Positions 1 through 7,932 of a DNA stretch of 64,000 bases are shown one piece after another. A model generated the notes under the pieces. The model did no database searches and was not told where the DNA came from. It saw nothing but the letters and a program-made list of their open reading frames with translations. The translations under genes and the position numbers were made by a program. Position 1 is the stretch's first letter, and each line of letters starts with the position of its first letter. The stretch comes from Castellaniella sp. (GTDB taxonomy: Bacteria > Pseudomonadota > Gammaproteobacteria > Burkholderiales > Burkholderiaceae_B), in contig NZ_SCQN01000053.1 of the NCBI RefSeq assembly GCF_004321985.1, positions 1 to 64,000 of the forward strand, given 5' to 3'.

Positions 1-2171
1 ACGCCGAGGTCTTCCTTGGCGAGACTGGCCACGGGCGAGTCACTGGCCGCGATCTCCCGTGCTTTCGAAATGGCGCCTTCCAAGTCGCCTTCGCGCGCCA
101 GGGTGCGTACATTCAAATGCTGCAGCGTATCGGGGTTGAACACCTCACCCGTATCGCCTATCTGGAAGCCATCGGCGCGCAGGGTGTTGCGGTAATTCTC
201 AGCCACACCTCGATCACCGGCGAAGTAGATACCGTGACCATAGGCCTGGGCACCTTCGCCCGTGCCGATCTTGTTGAGCTGGAAGCCGTCGTTCTCGATG
301 CCCCGATAGGGTGAGCCGTGCCACGCGGGTTGCTCCATCGTCGCGCCGGCCTGCGCCAGTGCATCGCCCTGGACGTTCAACGGGTACCGCTGGTACAGCT
401 CATCAGGGGTGATACCCAGGCGTGCCGCCGTGGTGGTGTAGAAGTCACGCGCCAGGGCCGCGTAGCCATGGTTCACGTCCGGACTGAAACGCCCAGTGTC
501 GTTGAGCTGCGTCAGCACCTGGTCATAGACGGCCTGCGATTGCGTCTGCTGCGCATCCTGGGCCTGCTTGTCGCTGACGATCTTCGCAGCCTGGTCGGTC
601 ATGGCCTGCTGCTGGCCAGCCATGTAGTCCTGGCTCTGCTGATACGTCATGCCGTCCGGATCGGTTTTCAGGTGCGGAAGCAGCGCGGCATCGGCAGGGC
701 CGCCCGCGATGTGCGTGGCATAATCTGCCACCGGTATGCGCACATCCCCATTGGTCTGGATGGCTTCGTTGAGCTGGGATGCCACATCAGGCAGTTTCTC
801 GGCCAGCTGCGTGCCGCTGATGCCGGCCTGCTGCAGTGCGCCGTCCAGGTCGCGGGCCGACACGTACAGATCCTGCAGATTGCCACCCTCGGTCATGTTC
901 TGCACCAGCTGACCAAAGGCCTGCTGGTCACGCCCCCGGGTCTTGCTGGCGGTCGCGGCCTCGCTGAGCTGCGAGAGTGCCTCATAGCCACCCTCGGCCT
1001 GCTGGGCTTTCATGCTGTTCGTGACGGTGTCGCGCACAGCCATGTCGTAAGGCTGCGCGGCACGCGGCCCCAAGGCACCGCCCATGATCGCGTTGGTGAG
1101 GGATCCCAGGATCAGATCGTCCAGCGTGGTCGGTTGCCGCATCGAGGGCGGCAGCGCCGTATTCATGAGCGCATTGCCGCCTGCCACCGTCGCGGCGCCC
1201 GAGACAGCCCCGGTAGCCAGACGCGTGAGTACGCCACCGGGGGCGGCCAGTGGCACGATGCCGCCGGCGGTGGTGACACCGTATTGCATTTGTGCGGCCC
1301 GAAGTGCCGCACCGATGTCTCCAGTCTTGGCATACACATCACGGCCCGTGTTGACCGCTGAGGTGAGCGACGGGAAAGCCATGGCCTGCGCGCCATGGGT
1401 GACGGCTTGGCCAACCGCTTGCGCCATGCTCGGCATTGCCGCTCCGGCGACCGCTTCCGGTGCACCCATGCCGCCGGTGCCGACTATCTGGGCCAACGTC
1501 CCCAGCAAGTTACCGGCCTGGTAGGTGGCCTTTTCCGCGAAGCCGGCATTGGGCGACAGCGTCAATTCTTTCTGCTGCTGGGCATCCAGCGGCTGCACCA
1601 TGTTGCGCGTCCACCAGTCAGACGCGGCTGTGGTGGGGGAACCGGACACCCAGGAAGCCAACTTGTCGTAAGCCTCTGGCGCGGATCCCAGCACCCAGTT
1701 GAATGCGGCGGCGGCCCGATTGAAGGAACTGCCCAGGCCTTGGCCAAACGCCCCCAGCATGGTTGGGGGTGGCGCACCCGGATCCAGCTGGGGCGCGGGG
1801 TTGGTCGGCGCAGGAAGCCGCTGCACGCTGCCCTCAACCCCAGCCAGGTTCGGGATGTCGTCGTGGCTGATCGCCGTGTTCGATGGGCTTGTCAGGAACC
1901 GTGCCAAATGGGGCGCGACCTGCTGCAGGTTGTAGGGGTCCACGCTACGCGTGAGCAACTGCTGGCGCGCCAAGTCAGGATCCTGGCGCACCGTATCGGC
2001 GGGCACACCCAAGATACTCGCCTGGCGCTGCACGACAGCTGCCTGATCCGGGCTTTGCGCGCCCACGGTCATCAGGTTGTTGCTGATCTGGGTGGCCGTT
2101 GTGCCCAGCTCCTGCTGGGCGAACTTGGCAATGGCTTCCGCCATGCCGGGAGGGTATTGGTTATCGGACAT
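1..2171 (-). CDS. Large phage virion/polyvalent protein, C-terminus cut by window edge
   Basis: One reading frame stays open on the minus strand from an ATG at 2171 (MSDNQYPPGMAEAIAKF) to the left edge, so at least 723 residues are present and the stop lies outside. The N-terminal half is Gln/Ala-rich and predicted helical, with an Ala/Gly-rich stretch around residues 235-365 that could insert in a membrane, as in ejected internal virion proteins. Near residues 620-660 is a motif of the kind W-HGSP...IGTGEGAQAYGHGIYFA, which resembles the ADP-ribosyltransferase-like domain found in large polyvalent phage proteins. I infer an injected internal virion protein or toxin-like effector. The downstream domains are unseen. 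Confidence 0.75.
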   Translation of the reverse strand, partial: MSDNQYPPGMAEAIAKFAQQELGTTATQISNNLMTVGAQSPDQAAVVQRQASILGVPADTVRQDPDLARQQLLTRSVDPYNLQQVAPHLARFLTSPSNTAISHDDIPNLAGVEGSVQRLPAPTNPAPQLDPGAPPPTMLGAFGQGLGSSFNRAAAAFNWVLGSAPEAYDKLASWVSGSPTTAASDWWTRNMVQPLDAQQQKELTLSPNAGFAEKATYQAGNLLGTLAQIVGTGGMGAPEAVAGAAMPSMAQAVGQAVTHGAQAMAFPSLTSAVNTGRDVYAKTGDIGAALRAAQMQYGVTTAGGIVPLAAPGGVLTRLATGAVSGAATVAGGNALMNTALPPSMRQPTTLDDLILGSLTNAIMGGALGPRAAQPYDMAVRDTVTNSMKAQQAEGGYEALSQLSEAATASKTRGRDQQAFGQLVQNMTEGGNLQDLYVSARDLDGALQQAGISGTQLAEKLPDVASQLNEAIQTNGDVRIPVADYATHIAGGPADAALLPHLKTDPDGMTYQQSQDYMAGQQQAMTDQAAKIVSDKQAQDAQQTQSQAVYDQVLTQLNDTGRFSPDVNHGYAALARDFYTTTAARLGITPDELYQRYPLNVQGDALAQAGATMEQPAWHGSPYRGIENDGFQLNKIGTGEGAQAYGHGIYFAGDRGVAENYRNTLRADGFQIGDTGEVFNPDTLQHLNVRTLAREGDLEGAISKAREIAASDSPVASLAKEDLG

Positions 2172-2194
2172 TTTTAGGGGACCAGTAGGGGTGG

Positions 2195-2959
2195 TTAAGC
2201 CCACCCGTTCTTTTTGATGAAATCACCCAGCGGATCACCGCTACCGCTGCTTTGCTGGTACCGGTACCAGCTTTGGGCGACCTTGCCGGCGCTCGTGAGC
2301 AGGGTTCCTGCCGCAGAGCCTGCAGGACTGATACCTTCAGCGCTGGCGGACTCCATCGCACCGGTGGCATTCAGGCCAACGGCCTGGGATCTCTGACTGA
2401 GGGCCCCCATCTCGGCGTTCGATTGCACATTCATGGCCTGCACGCCAGACTGCAACTTGGCATTCATGCCCTGTTCCCGGTAGCCCAGGGCCTGCCCCAT
2501 GGCGTTGTACTGAATGGTGTGCGTGTCGATATCCTTCATCATCTCGGTGGAGGCCTGCACCTCGGCGGCGCTGCCTTCGCCCAGATCGACACCCCGGGCC
2601 GCCATGACCGCACGCTGTGTGCCCGCCACCTGGCCCGCGCGCAATGTCTGCTGCATGACCTGGTTCTGGCCAGTGAGCAACGCGGACTGCGCGCCCAACT
2701 CGGCCATCTTGGCGTTGTAGTCGCCCACGGTCCGGATCGCATCCGCATTCGCGTTGCCGATGGTCAGCAAGGTGTTCGCGTTCGTGTCGGCAATGTCGGC
2801 GTTGATGCCCGACATCTTCGATTGAAATTCCAGGTTGCCCTGCTGCTCCTGCGCGCCGTAGTAGCTACCGGCGGCGGACATGACGCCCCCACCGATGTTG
2901 CCGATCAGCGAGGCCTGCGCAAGTTGGGCCTGCGCAAGCTGGGTGGATGGAATGGTCAT
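2195..2959 (-). CDS. Phage internal virion protein, T7 gp14-like (tentative)
   Basis: 254 residues. An Ala/Gly-rich N-terminal hydrophobic stretch (about residues 17-36, SLIGNIGGGVMSAAGSYYGA) is followed by a long Gln/Asn/Ala-rich helical region with GINADIADTNANTLLTIG. This composition is typical of the small ejection proteins of podoviruses (gp14-like), but no diagnostic catalytic motif is visible. It ends 24 bp upstream of the large virion gene and overlaps the preceding gene by 4 bp (ATGA), so translation is coupled and the gene belongs to the same late operon. Confidence 0.6.
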   Translation of the reverse strand: MTIPSTQLAQAQLAQASLIGNIGGGVMSAAGSYYGAQEQQGNLEFQSKMSGINADIADTNANTLLTIGNANADAIRTVGDYNAKMAELGAQSALLTGQNQVMQQTLRAGQVAGTQRAVMAARGVDLGEGSAAEVQASTEMMKDIDTHTIQYNAMGQALGYREQGMNAKLQSGVQAMNVQSNAEMGALSQRSQAVGLNATGAMESASAEGISPAGSAAGTLLTSAGKVAQSWYRYQQSSGSGDPLGDFIKKNGWA

Positions 2960-3300
2960 TTATGCCCCTGTGCTGACTGCAGCCGCGGTTGCGAGGAGTC
3001 GCGGATTACGCCCACGTCGCGGTGTGTCTGGGATCGGGCCACGACGCCCGACAGGAAGGCTTCGGCCGATTCCCACACTTGGTCGAAGTCCTCGACGGTG
3101 CCATCCGGATTCTGGATGGCCTGATAGTCATCGATCAACCCCTGCGCCCCTATCGGCAGCGTGCAGCCGGCACTGTCCACGGCAAAGCCCACCACGGGGG
3201 TGCGCGCCACGGTGTCGCCATCGACAAGAAACAGCGTGAAAAAGCCGGGGTATGCTGGGATGACGTGCTGGGGGGCAAAGGGCGGGGGTGTATAGGCCAT
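2956..3300 (-). CDS. Hypothetical phage protein
   Basis: 114 residues with a Pro-rich N-terminus (MAYTPPPFAPQHVIP) and a hydrophobic beta-like stretch GFFTLFLVDGDTVARTPVVGFAVD. Its stop overlaps the start of the gp14-like gene by 4 bp, and it begins one base after the stop of the upstream gene. I recognise no family. Small proteins in this place are often head-tail or internal virion accessory proteins, but that is positional inference only. Confidence 0.6.
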   Translation of the reverse strand: MAYTPPPFAPQHVIPAYPGFFTLFLVDGDTVARTPVVGFAVDSAGCTLPIGAQGLIDDYQAIQNPDGTVEDFDQVWESAEAFLSGVVARSQTHRDVGVIRDSSQPRLQSAQGHK

Positions 3301-3301
3301 G

Positions 3302-3610
3302 TCACTGCCCCGCTTGCTGGGTTTCGCCGCCCCACTGGGCGGCCACCCGGCACGCGCTGGCGTGCTTGCTCAGGTCTTCGCCATCGGTGAAAGGTGCGGG
3401 CACGGCAATGCCCGATGTGACAATGCCGGCGGCAGTCACCGGCAGCACGACATTGGGCCGGGTATCACCCCCGGGGGTGACGACATCGGCAAGCACGAAA
3501 GACAGGACGGGCGCCAGGTATCGGTGATCGGCAACCAGGCCGGGGAACCAGACGTAGCCACTTTCGCGGTTCAGGACATGCCGGACTTGTACTTTGACGG
3601 CGGATTGCAT
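3302..3610 (-). CDS. Hypothetical phage protein
   Basis: 102 residues, mostly predicted beta strands (VKVQVRHVLNRESGYVWFPGL), with one cysteine near the C-terminus. It sits immediately upstream of the 114-residue protein and is part of the same tightly packed minus-strand run. No recognisable motif. The start (MQSAVKV) lies 91 bp after the preceding stop; this short gap contains a Shine-Dalgarno-like GGAGGACG about 8 bp before the ATG. Confidence 0.55.
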   Translation of the reverse strand: MQSAVKVQVRHVLNRESGYVWFPGLVADHRYLAPVLSFVLADVVTPGGDTRPNVVLPVTAAGIVTSGIAVPAPFTDGEDLSKHASACRVAAQWGGETQQAGQ

Positions 3611-3701
3611 GGGGGGTCGTCCTCCACAAGGTGTATTGCCCCCACCTTATCCGCCGGGTTCACTAGGCATCCATAGTAGGCATGTAGGCACTTTGTGGTG
3701 C

Positions 3702-4259
3702 CTACTTCCCACGCGCGTACATTTCGTAGTTTTCTACCCTCACCTTACCCTGAGCACTGGCCACTCTCCATGCATGCTCGAACGCATCAACAGAGGAAAA
3801 AAGTCGCGCATCGCCCAAGCAAGCATCCGTGATTTTCCCCTTGCCGCCACGCGGAACGTTCAAGGGGTCGTAATCCAAGCTGTGCACGGCGGCCAGGATG
3901 GCGGCGATTTGTTGCTGCCGACGGCCTTCCTTTTCTGGTGATGTGGGTGATGTGAGTGCGGGAGCTGTGGCGTCTCCCACATAGCCATGCTGCGCGCGCC
4001 ATGCGTCAAAGGCCACCACAGGTATCTGCCAGTCCATCACAACCCGACGCTTGTCGCGCCAGGTGCGGCACAGCAGTAGCCGGTTCTCCCGGTCACCGGG
4101 GTCAACACCGTGCAAGGCGCCATCCTCGACCTGGCGCGCAAGAAGCGCCAGCCAGAAATCGAAGGTCTCATCGTCGCCGTCACCGGTCAAGACTTGCGCC
4201 GCGTCACACAGGCTAATGAATCCTGCCATGCCATCCCCTATCGATCCGTACCCGGTCAC
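3702..4259 (-). CDS. Hypothetical phage protein
   Basis: 185 residues if it starts at 4259, where ATGA couples it to the stop of the upstream gene. A second possible start (MAGFISLCDAAQ) lies 30 bases inside. The middle is acidic and Trp-rich (DDETFDFWLALLARQ), and the C-terminal part carries a Pro-Gly-Gly turn (NVPRGGKGK). I see no known domain. Operon position suggests a phage accessory protein. Confidence 0.5.
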   Translation of the reverse strand: MTGYGSIGDGMAGFISLCDAAQVLTGDGDDETFDFWLALLARQVEDGALHGVDPGDRENRLLLCRTWRDKRRVVMDWQIPVVAFDAWRAQHGYVGDATAPALTSPTSPEKEGRRQQQIAAILAAVHSLDYDPLNVPRGGKGKITDACLGDARLFSSVDAFEHAWRVASAQGKVRVENYEMYARGK

Positions 4260-4717
4260 ACCAGGTCGGAAAACTCGGTGTCCGCGCCAGCTGCGGCCTT
4301 GCGCGGCGCCTGCCCGGGCAGGGTGCCCGCCTCGAAGGCTTCCAGAATCTGCTCAGCGGTCATGGTGCCAGACGGCACGTTGTACCGGTGGGCCAGCTGC
4401 CACGCCATGCGATCCCGGGTTTCCTTGCGCAAGGCTTCCCGCTGCCGTTCCGCATGCAGGCGCCGATTCTCTGCACGCTTGGCTTCTTTCTGCTTGGCCC
4501 GCCACGGGGCCCTGCCGCGCTGGGGGGCTTCGATCACGTGCAATTCAGCCACCAGCGCATCCCACTGACCAAGCCTGCCGTGCAGCTCATGCAGGGCCGC
4601 TTCGACCAGGGGCCAATGGGCATACCGCAGTGATTCCTGGCTCACGAACCACAGTAGGTACCAGGTGGGCATATCGGCCACGGGCTTGCCCCGATAGGCG
4701 CCAAAGGTCATTTCCAT
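4256..4717 (-). CDS. Small phage protein with a DUF3820-like N-terminal motif
   Basis: 153 residues from ATG 4717 (MEMTFGAYRGKPVADMPTWY). The opening 'FG.YRGK...D.P..YL.WF' pattern resembles the DUF3820 family (putative regulatory protein). An Arg/Lys/Glu-rich helix in the middle looks like a coiled coil. An in-frame extension to 4771 is possible but has less natural composition. The gene heads the minus-strand phage operon and overlaps the next gene by 4 bp. Function is unknown. Confidence 0.5.
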   Translation of the reverse strand: MEMTFGAYRGKPVADMPTWYLLWFVSQESLRYAHWPLVEAALHELHGRLGQWDALVAELHVIEAPQRGRAPWRAKQKEAKRAENRRLHAERQREALRKETRDRMAWQLAHRYNVPSGTMTAEQILEAFEAGTLPGQAPRKAAAGADTEFSDLV

Positions 4718-4780
4718 GCCAAAGCCCCCCGCTGACGCACGCACAGGGCCGCATGGTGTGCCGATCGGCACGCGCCAGGG

Positions 4781-4892
4781 TGCGGTACCGAGGCGGCCGT
4801 ATCGTGCGCGCGCATCGTGCGCGCGATGTGTGTCATTAACTCATGCAGGATGCGGCACCGGGGCCAGGACGGCCGTATCGCGTGCGCGCATC
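4781..4892. repeat. Two imperfect ~40-bp direct repeats in a divergent promoter region
   Basis: The sequence TGCGGTACCGAGG...GGCCGTATCG...GTGCGCGCATC at 4781-4815 recurs with changes at 4851-4892 (TGCGGCACCGGGG...GGCCGTATCGCGTGCGCGCATC). It lies in the 264-bp gap between the divergent DUF3820-like gene and the lipoprotein gene. A regulatory role is inferred from position only. Confidence 0.5.
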
Positions 4893-4981
4893 CGCGCGTG
4901 ATGCGTCCCATACATGCTTGAAAGGCACCCACCCGGGCGGTTATCGTCGGCCCTGTACCCCAACCTTCAGGACACCACGCC

Positions 4982-5392
4982 ATGCAAACCCGCAGACTTC
5001 TACTGATTGCCGCTTGCACCGCCCTACTTGCCGGGTGCGCCCATACATCGGCCGTGGTCGGGCAGTTCTCAGGATCGAAGGATGAATTCATGGGGGAAGC
5101 ATCGGCCGCCATGTGGGGTGAAGGCACGCTGCACATCCAGACCCAGGCGGGCGTCACCTGTGAAGGCACGCTGGTGCGGCCCACGTCGCTGGTGTCGGGC
5201 AACGGGAAGATGCACTGCTCCGACGGGCGCACCGGCACCTTCGTCTTCACCAAGAGCAACGTGTACGGTGGCACGGGCTTTGGCTCCATGTCCGACGGGG
5301 AGCGGTTCCGCTTCAACTGGGGCAACGATGTACGTCGGGCAAATTCGCAGTGTGAGAAGTCCGGCAGCACTGTGTCATGCACCCAGTACTGA
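4982..5392 (+). CDS. Small lipoprotein (phage-carried)
   Basis: 136 residues. The N-terminus MQTRRLLLIAACTALLAGC is a type II signal peptide with a lipobox (LAGC, Cys19), so the product should be a lipid-anchored envelope protein. The mature part is Gly/Thr-rich and beta-like, with paired cysteines (VTCEGTL...KMHCSDG and QCEKSG...SCTQY) that could form disulfides in the periplasm. It is transcribed opposite to the phage structural genes. That placement suits a 'moron' lysogenic-conversion gene, for example one altering the cell surface or blocking superinfection. This role is inferred. Confidence 0.7.
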   Translation: MQTRRLLLIAACTALLAGCAHTSAVVGQFSGSKDEFMGEASAAMWGEGTLHIQTQAGVTCEGTLVRPTSLVSGNGKMHCSDGRTGTFVFTKSNVYGGTGFGSMSDGERFRFNWGNDVRRANSQCEKSGSTVSCTQY

Positions 5393-5453
5393 CCTGTTTT
5401 GCACCCGCTATTTCGGCCACCGGGTGGGGGCGGAGAGGCCTGTAATTTTTTAC

Positions 5454-5557
5454 TTGCGTCGTTTGCGTCGTTTCTTGCCCTTTTTTGGAAAACTTTCTCA
5501 TACGCATACATAAAAAAGTTTATATAAAAACCATAAGAAACGACGCAAACGACGCAA
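5454..5557. repeat. 23-bp perfect inverted repeat of GCGTCGTTT iterons around an AT-rich core
   Basis: The arm 5454-5476 (TTGCGTCGTTTGCGTCGTTT plus CTT) is the exact reverse complement of 5535-5557. Each arm holds two GCGTCGTTT units in 9-bp register. The 58 bp between the arms is very AT-rich. It lies just downstream of the primase remnant, within the 289-bp gene-free stretch 5393-5681. Iterons in 9-bp register beside a P4-type primase gene suggest a replication origin or cis-replication site; this function is inferred. Confidence 0.6.
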
Positions 5558-5681
5558 CCCGGCTCCGCCCGACCTTCTCTTGCCCGGTAAAAGCTGCGGA
5601 TTCGCAAAAGCTGCGGATTCACCCCGCCGTAGCCTGTGACCGAAAATGCGGGGAATTGCGGAAATGCGAAATCTTGCGCGT

Positions 5682-6191
5682 TCATCGCAGCCCCTCGGCG
5701 GGGCGAACCCGCACGCCTTGCAGGCCGCGCCCCCGCAAACCCGACACATCCCTGACCGGATTGAACCCTCGGGCGGTCAGCCGCCGCCCCAGCGTCTTGC
5801 CACTGGGCACCATCCGCAGCATGCCCGAACCCTGCGCCCAGAACTCCCACGACCTCCACAGCCGGGTGTTGCTCTCCACATAGTCGGGGCCGATCTCGCA
5901 GCACTCATCCAGCCATTCGGACAGCACATCCATGTCACCCTTGTAGTCGTCGCGCGCCTGGCGCACCGAGGCGGGCAGGTCCAGGCCGTCGCGCTGATAG
6001 GCAAGTGCCCCGCGCACGCACCAGGCAAGGATGCCCGACGCCTCAGCGGCAAGCTTTGCCGCCCGCTGCGGGTCTTTGACAATCGTCTCGTCCTGGTCAA
6101 AGTTCCGGGTACCTGAGCCATGCTTGTTCACCCTGAAAACGAAACTGCGTCTAGACATTGGGCGTTGGTGGTCACTATCCTGGGCGTGCAC
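5682..6191 (-). pseudogene. C-terminal remnant of a P4-type primase/helicase
   Basis: From about residue 40 the frame reads KDPQRAAKLAAEASGILAW, then YQRDGLDLP, MDVLSEWLDECC and GRRLTARGFNPVRD. This is the usual C-terminal end of P4-family phage/plasmid primase-helicases (SF3). The family is normally 700 residues or more; here only about 130 match and the Toprim and Walker motifs are missing. Upstream of about 6150 the frame no longer resembles the family, and a plus-strand HTH gene follows. I interpret this as a 5'-truncated fragment. Expression is doubtful. Confidence 0.65.
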
Positions 6192-6321
6192 AAGGGCGCA
6201 TGGCCAGAAAACCCGCAGGGACAGCCACTTTGCAAACGGCTATGCATTCTTGTGCGCTTCTTCAAGCACTTCACGGCCCCGATTCGGGGAAGGTCTCGGT
6301 GTACGTCGTGCGGAGATGATC

Positions 6322-6627
6322 ATGGAAAAAGCATTAACGCTGAAAGAGGTTGCAGAACTACTTGGCCTTTCCTATAGCACGATCTTCGCCAACCGCCATC
6401 AAATCGGCTTCCGGTTGCCTGGCTCCCGCGTCTGGCGCGTTTGGCCGGCAGACCTGGAGAAGTTGCGACCGCAAATGCCCACGCCACAGTCTCCGATCAC
6501 CGTTCGAGATTATGGCGCTCCACTGGTGCATCAACCATTCCGGACATCTGCCGCACGGGAGGCTTCAAAGGAACTGGATAGGTTATTGGCGTTGGGCCGA
6601 AAGCCGAAGAAAAACGGTAACCCGTAA
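6322..6627 (+). CDS. Excisionase/AlpA-like helix-turn-helix protein
   Basis: 101 residues starting MEKALTLKEVAELLGLS. The N-terminal 50 residues form a MerR/excisionase-type winged HTH (TLKEVAELLGLSYSTIFANR, then a short wing ending in WRVWPADLEKLR). The C-terminal half is basic and probably unstructured. ATG 6322 is chosen because GGAG at 6312-6315 gives a 6-bp spacing, while the ATG at 6316 is too close. It likely controls excision or early transcription of the adjacent phage element. Confidence 0.7.
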   Translation: MEKALTLKEVAELLGLSYSTIFANRHQIGFRLPGSRVWRVWPADLEKLRPQMPTPQSPITVRDYGAPLVHQPFRTSAAREASKELDRLLALGRKPKKNGNP

Positions 6628-6777
6628 TGGTCTGAAATTGGCGTAGGGCTTGCTCAGTCCGCCATCACCGACACAGAACGGGCCGCACGGCTGGCGGCCA
6701 TCATCCATACCGCCCATGCACGCAAGGTTGGCGCCGAGTCAGGCGCCCAGGATGATTTGGACGGACTGGTGTGATTC
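6627..6777 (+). other. Short open remnant without a start codon
   Basis: A reading frame with no ATG or GTG start runs from the stop at 6624 to TGA at 6775-6777. It encodes ITDTERAARLAAIIHTAHAR followed by an acidic tail ending DDLDGLV. It looks like the C-terminal scrap of a longer gene lost by deletion. No family is recognised. Confidence 0.3.
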
Positions 6778-7037
6778 ATCCCCGACGAGATCGATAACAG
6801 ACCCCCCTCACGCATTACTAGATTAAACGCTGACGGGGGGCCCTTACGCATTACTGGGGTGGCGGGGGCGCTACGTTGTGGTCGCACTGCCGGCTGCCGG
6901 ATGCGTGCGCTATGCGCTATGCGCTGGGCGCTACGGGCATCGCGCAATGCGCAAAGCACCCCGGTACCGGCGTCCCCGTCATGTATCATGGCAGCAACGG
7001 GAGGGGTGGAAATCGTGAAGGAAGGCGCCAAGCCGTC
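6778..7037. other. Gene-poor stretch at the prophage end
   Basis: No convincing gene on either strand. It contains two copies of TACGCATTACT (around 6813 and 6846) and a GCGCTATGCGCTATGCGCT tandem near 6907. It is consistent with decayed element DNA between the last phage gene and the attachment region. Confidence 0.4.
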
Positions 7038-7064
7038 ATTTTTGGGTACCAGTTTGGGTACTTT
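7038..7064 (+). repeat. 27-bp arm-like sequence shared with the second element
   Basis: Contains TTTTTGGGTACCAGTTTGGG. The reverse complement of 34351-34377 matches it at 26 of 27 positions. TTGGGTACY units also occur in the region coding the start of the integrase at 45563. In both elements it lies 47-49 bp inside a tRNA-3'-end-like sequence, as expected for integrase arm-type binding sites. Function is inferred from spacing and repetition. Confidence 0.55.
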
Positions 7065-7113
7065 AAAAAATGAGATCTTCTGAAACCCGCATGAATGCTG
7101 CATGTTTGTGTTT

Positions 7114-7126
7114 CCCTTCGGCACCA
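7114..7126 (+). other. Candidate right attachment site (tRNA 3'-end copy)
   Basis: CCCTTCGGCACCA looks like the acceptor end plus discriminator A and CCA of a tRNA, without the rest of a tRNA gene upstream. This is what integration into a tRNA 3' end leaves at the distal border. The matching intact tRNA would lie beyond the left edge of the window. Confidence 0.45.
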
Positions 7127-7339
7127 GAAGCAGCTCCACGGCTCGGCTCTACGGCTCTACCCCCAAAAACATCGGGGGACTCTACGCCATGCAGCTCTCC
7201 CCCATGGCTCTACCCCATTGGCGGGAATGGGCATTCATCAGACACGGTTGATCACCCCTGTCCCGGCATCGAGCCAGGAGGACACGGCCTCCGCCACTCT
7301 CAAAATCCCTGAAACTGTACTAAGAACGCTGGATCATCG

Positions 7340-7383
7340 CCACAAAGCATTGAGGCCCTCAAGAGGGCCTCAATGCTTTGTGG
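7340..7383 (-). terminator. 20-bp perfect hairpin downstream of secG
   Basis: CCACAAAGCATTGAGGCCCT at 7340-7359 is exactly repeated in inverse at 7364-7383, with a 4-nt loop. It begins 40 bp after the secG stop. There is no long T-run, so it may stop transcription with Rho, or protect the 3' end. Between it and the attachment site (7127-7339) I see no gene, only several GGCTCTAC repeats. Confidence 0.6.
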
Positions 7384-7423
7384 GGAGAACAACCGGCACA
7401 CCCAGCCGACTGTTCTAATCAGA

Positions 7424-7906
7424 TTATTTTTTGGCCGGAGGAACGCTGGGCACTGCATCACCCGTGGGGGCTGCCGGCACAACGGGAGCAGCAGCCTTGC
7501 CCTGCGGCACGGCCGAGCTGGCCGCTGGTGCATTGGTCGCGGGAGCCGAAGTCTTCGACGGAACGTTCGGCACTGCCGTGCCAGTGGGGGCAACCGGAGC
7601 TGCCGGCGCTTTCTTGGCCGGTTCACTGAAGCCCGACATGATGCCGGATTCGATCGGCGAACTGGACGGATGGTGCGCTACCCAGGCCAAGCCCCCGGTG
7701 GTGACGAAGAACACGATGGCTGCCCATTTGGTCATCCTGGACAGGAAGTTTGCCGCACCCGCCGAACCAAACACGCTGCCTGCGGAGCCACTGCCGAATG
7801 CAGCCCCCATGTCGGCTCCCTTGCCCTGCTGCAACAGCACCAGAACGATGATCAGGATGGACGAGATGATCTGCAAGGTCAGCAGGATCGAGTTAAGCAA
7901 TTGCAT
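7424..7906 (-). CDS. secG: Protein translocase subunit SecG
   Basis: 160 residues. Two membrane segments (about 5-24, ILLTLQIISSILIIVLVLLQ, and 57-77, KWAAIVFFVTTGGLAWVA) flank the conserved cytoplasmic QQGKGADMGAAFGSGSAGSV loop, which defines SecG of the SecYEG channel. The Ala/Pro-rich tail after about residue 95 is longer than in E. coli SecG (110 residues) and probably disordered, as in many betaproteobacteria. It follows tpiA with a 26-bp gap, the common tpiA-secG pair, and probably shares its transcript. Confidence 0.95.
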   Translation of the reverse strand: MQLLNSILLTLQIISSILIIVLVLLQQGKGADMGAAFGSGSAGSVFGSAGAANFLSRMTKWAAIVFFVTTGGLAWVAHHPSSSPIESGIMSGFSEPAKKAPAAPVAPTGTAVPNVPSKTSAPATNAPAASSAVPQGKAAAPVVPAAPTGDAVPSVPPAKK

Positions 7907-7932
7907 GTTGACAGGGCTCCGGGCTGCGCAGT

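Larger units (their letters stand above)
1..7126. mobile_element. Right end of a prophage / phage-derived element (left part outside window)
   Basis: Minus-strand phage genes (large virion protein, gp14-like protein, small unknowns), a truncated P4-type primase and an HTH excisionase-like gene sit next to the chromosomal secG-tpiA pair. A tRNA-3'-end-like sequence (CCTTCGGCACCA, in 7114-7126) preceded by a 27-bp arm-like sequence marks the probable right border. The second element of this window shows the same layout at its integrase-distal end, so the integrase of this element is expected at its left end, beyond position 1. The exact border is inferred. Confidence 0.7.

Noticed and set aside
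4708-5904. Long minus-strand frame across the lipoprotein gene and iteron region
   Set aside because: It runs antisense through the lipoprotein gene and reads the iterons as RNDANDA-like repeats; no conserved domain.
6654-7139. Minus-strand 161-codon frame at the prophage border
   Set aside because: It reads through the attachment region and arm sequence; Ser/Ala/Arg-rich with no motif. Treated as non-coding.
7127-7339. tRNA gene expected downstream of secG as in Bordetella
   Set aside because: No segment folds into a cloverleaf on either strand; only a tRNA-3'-end-like 13-mer at 7114-7126.
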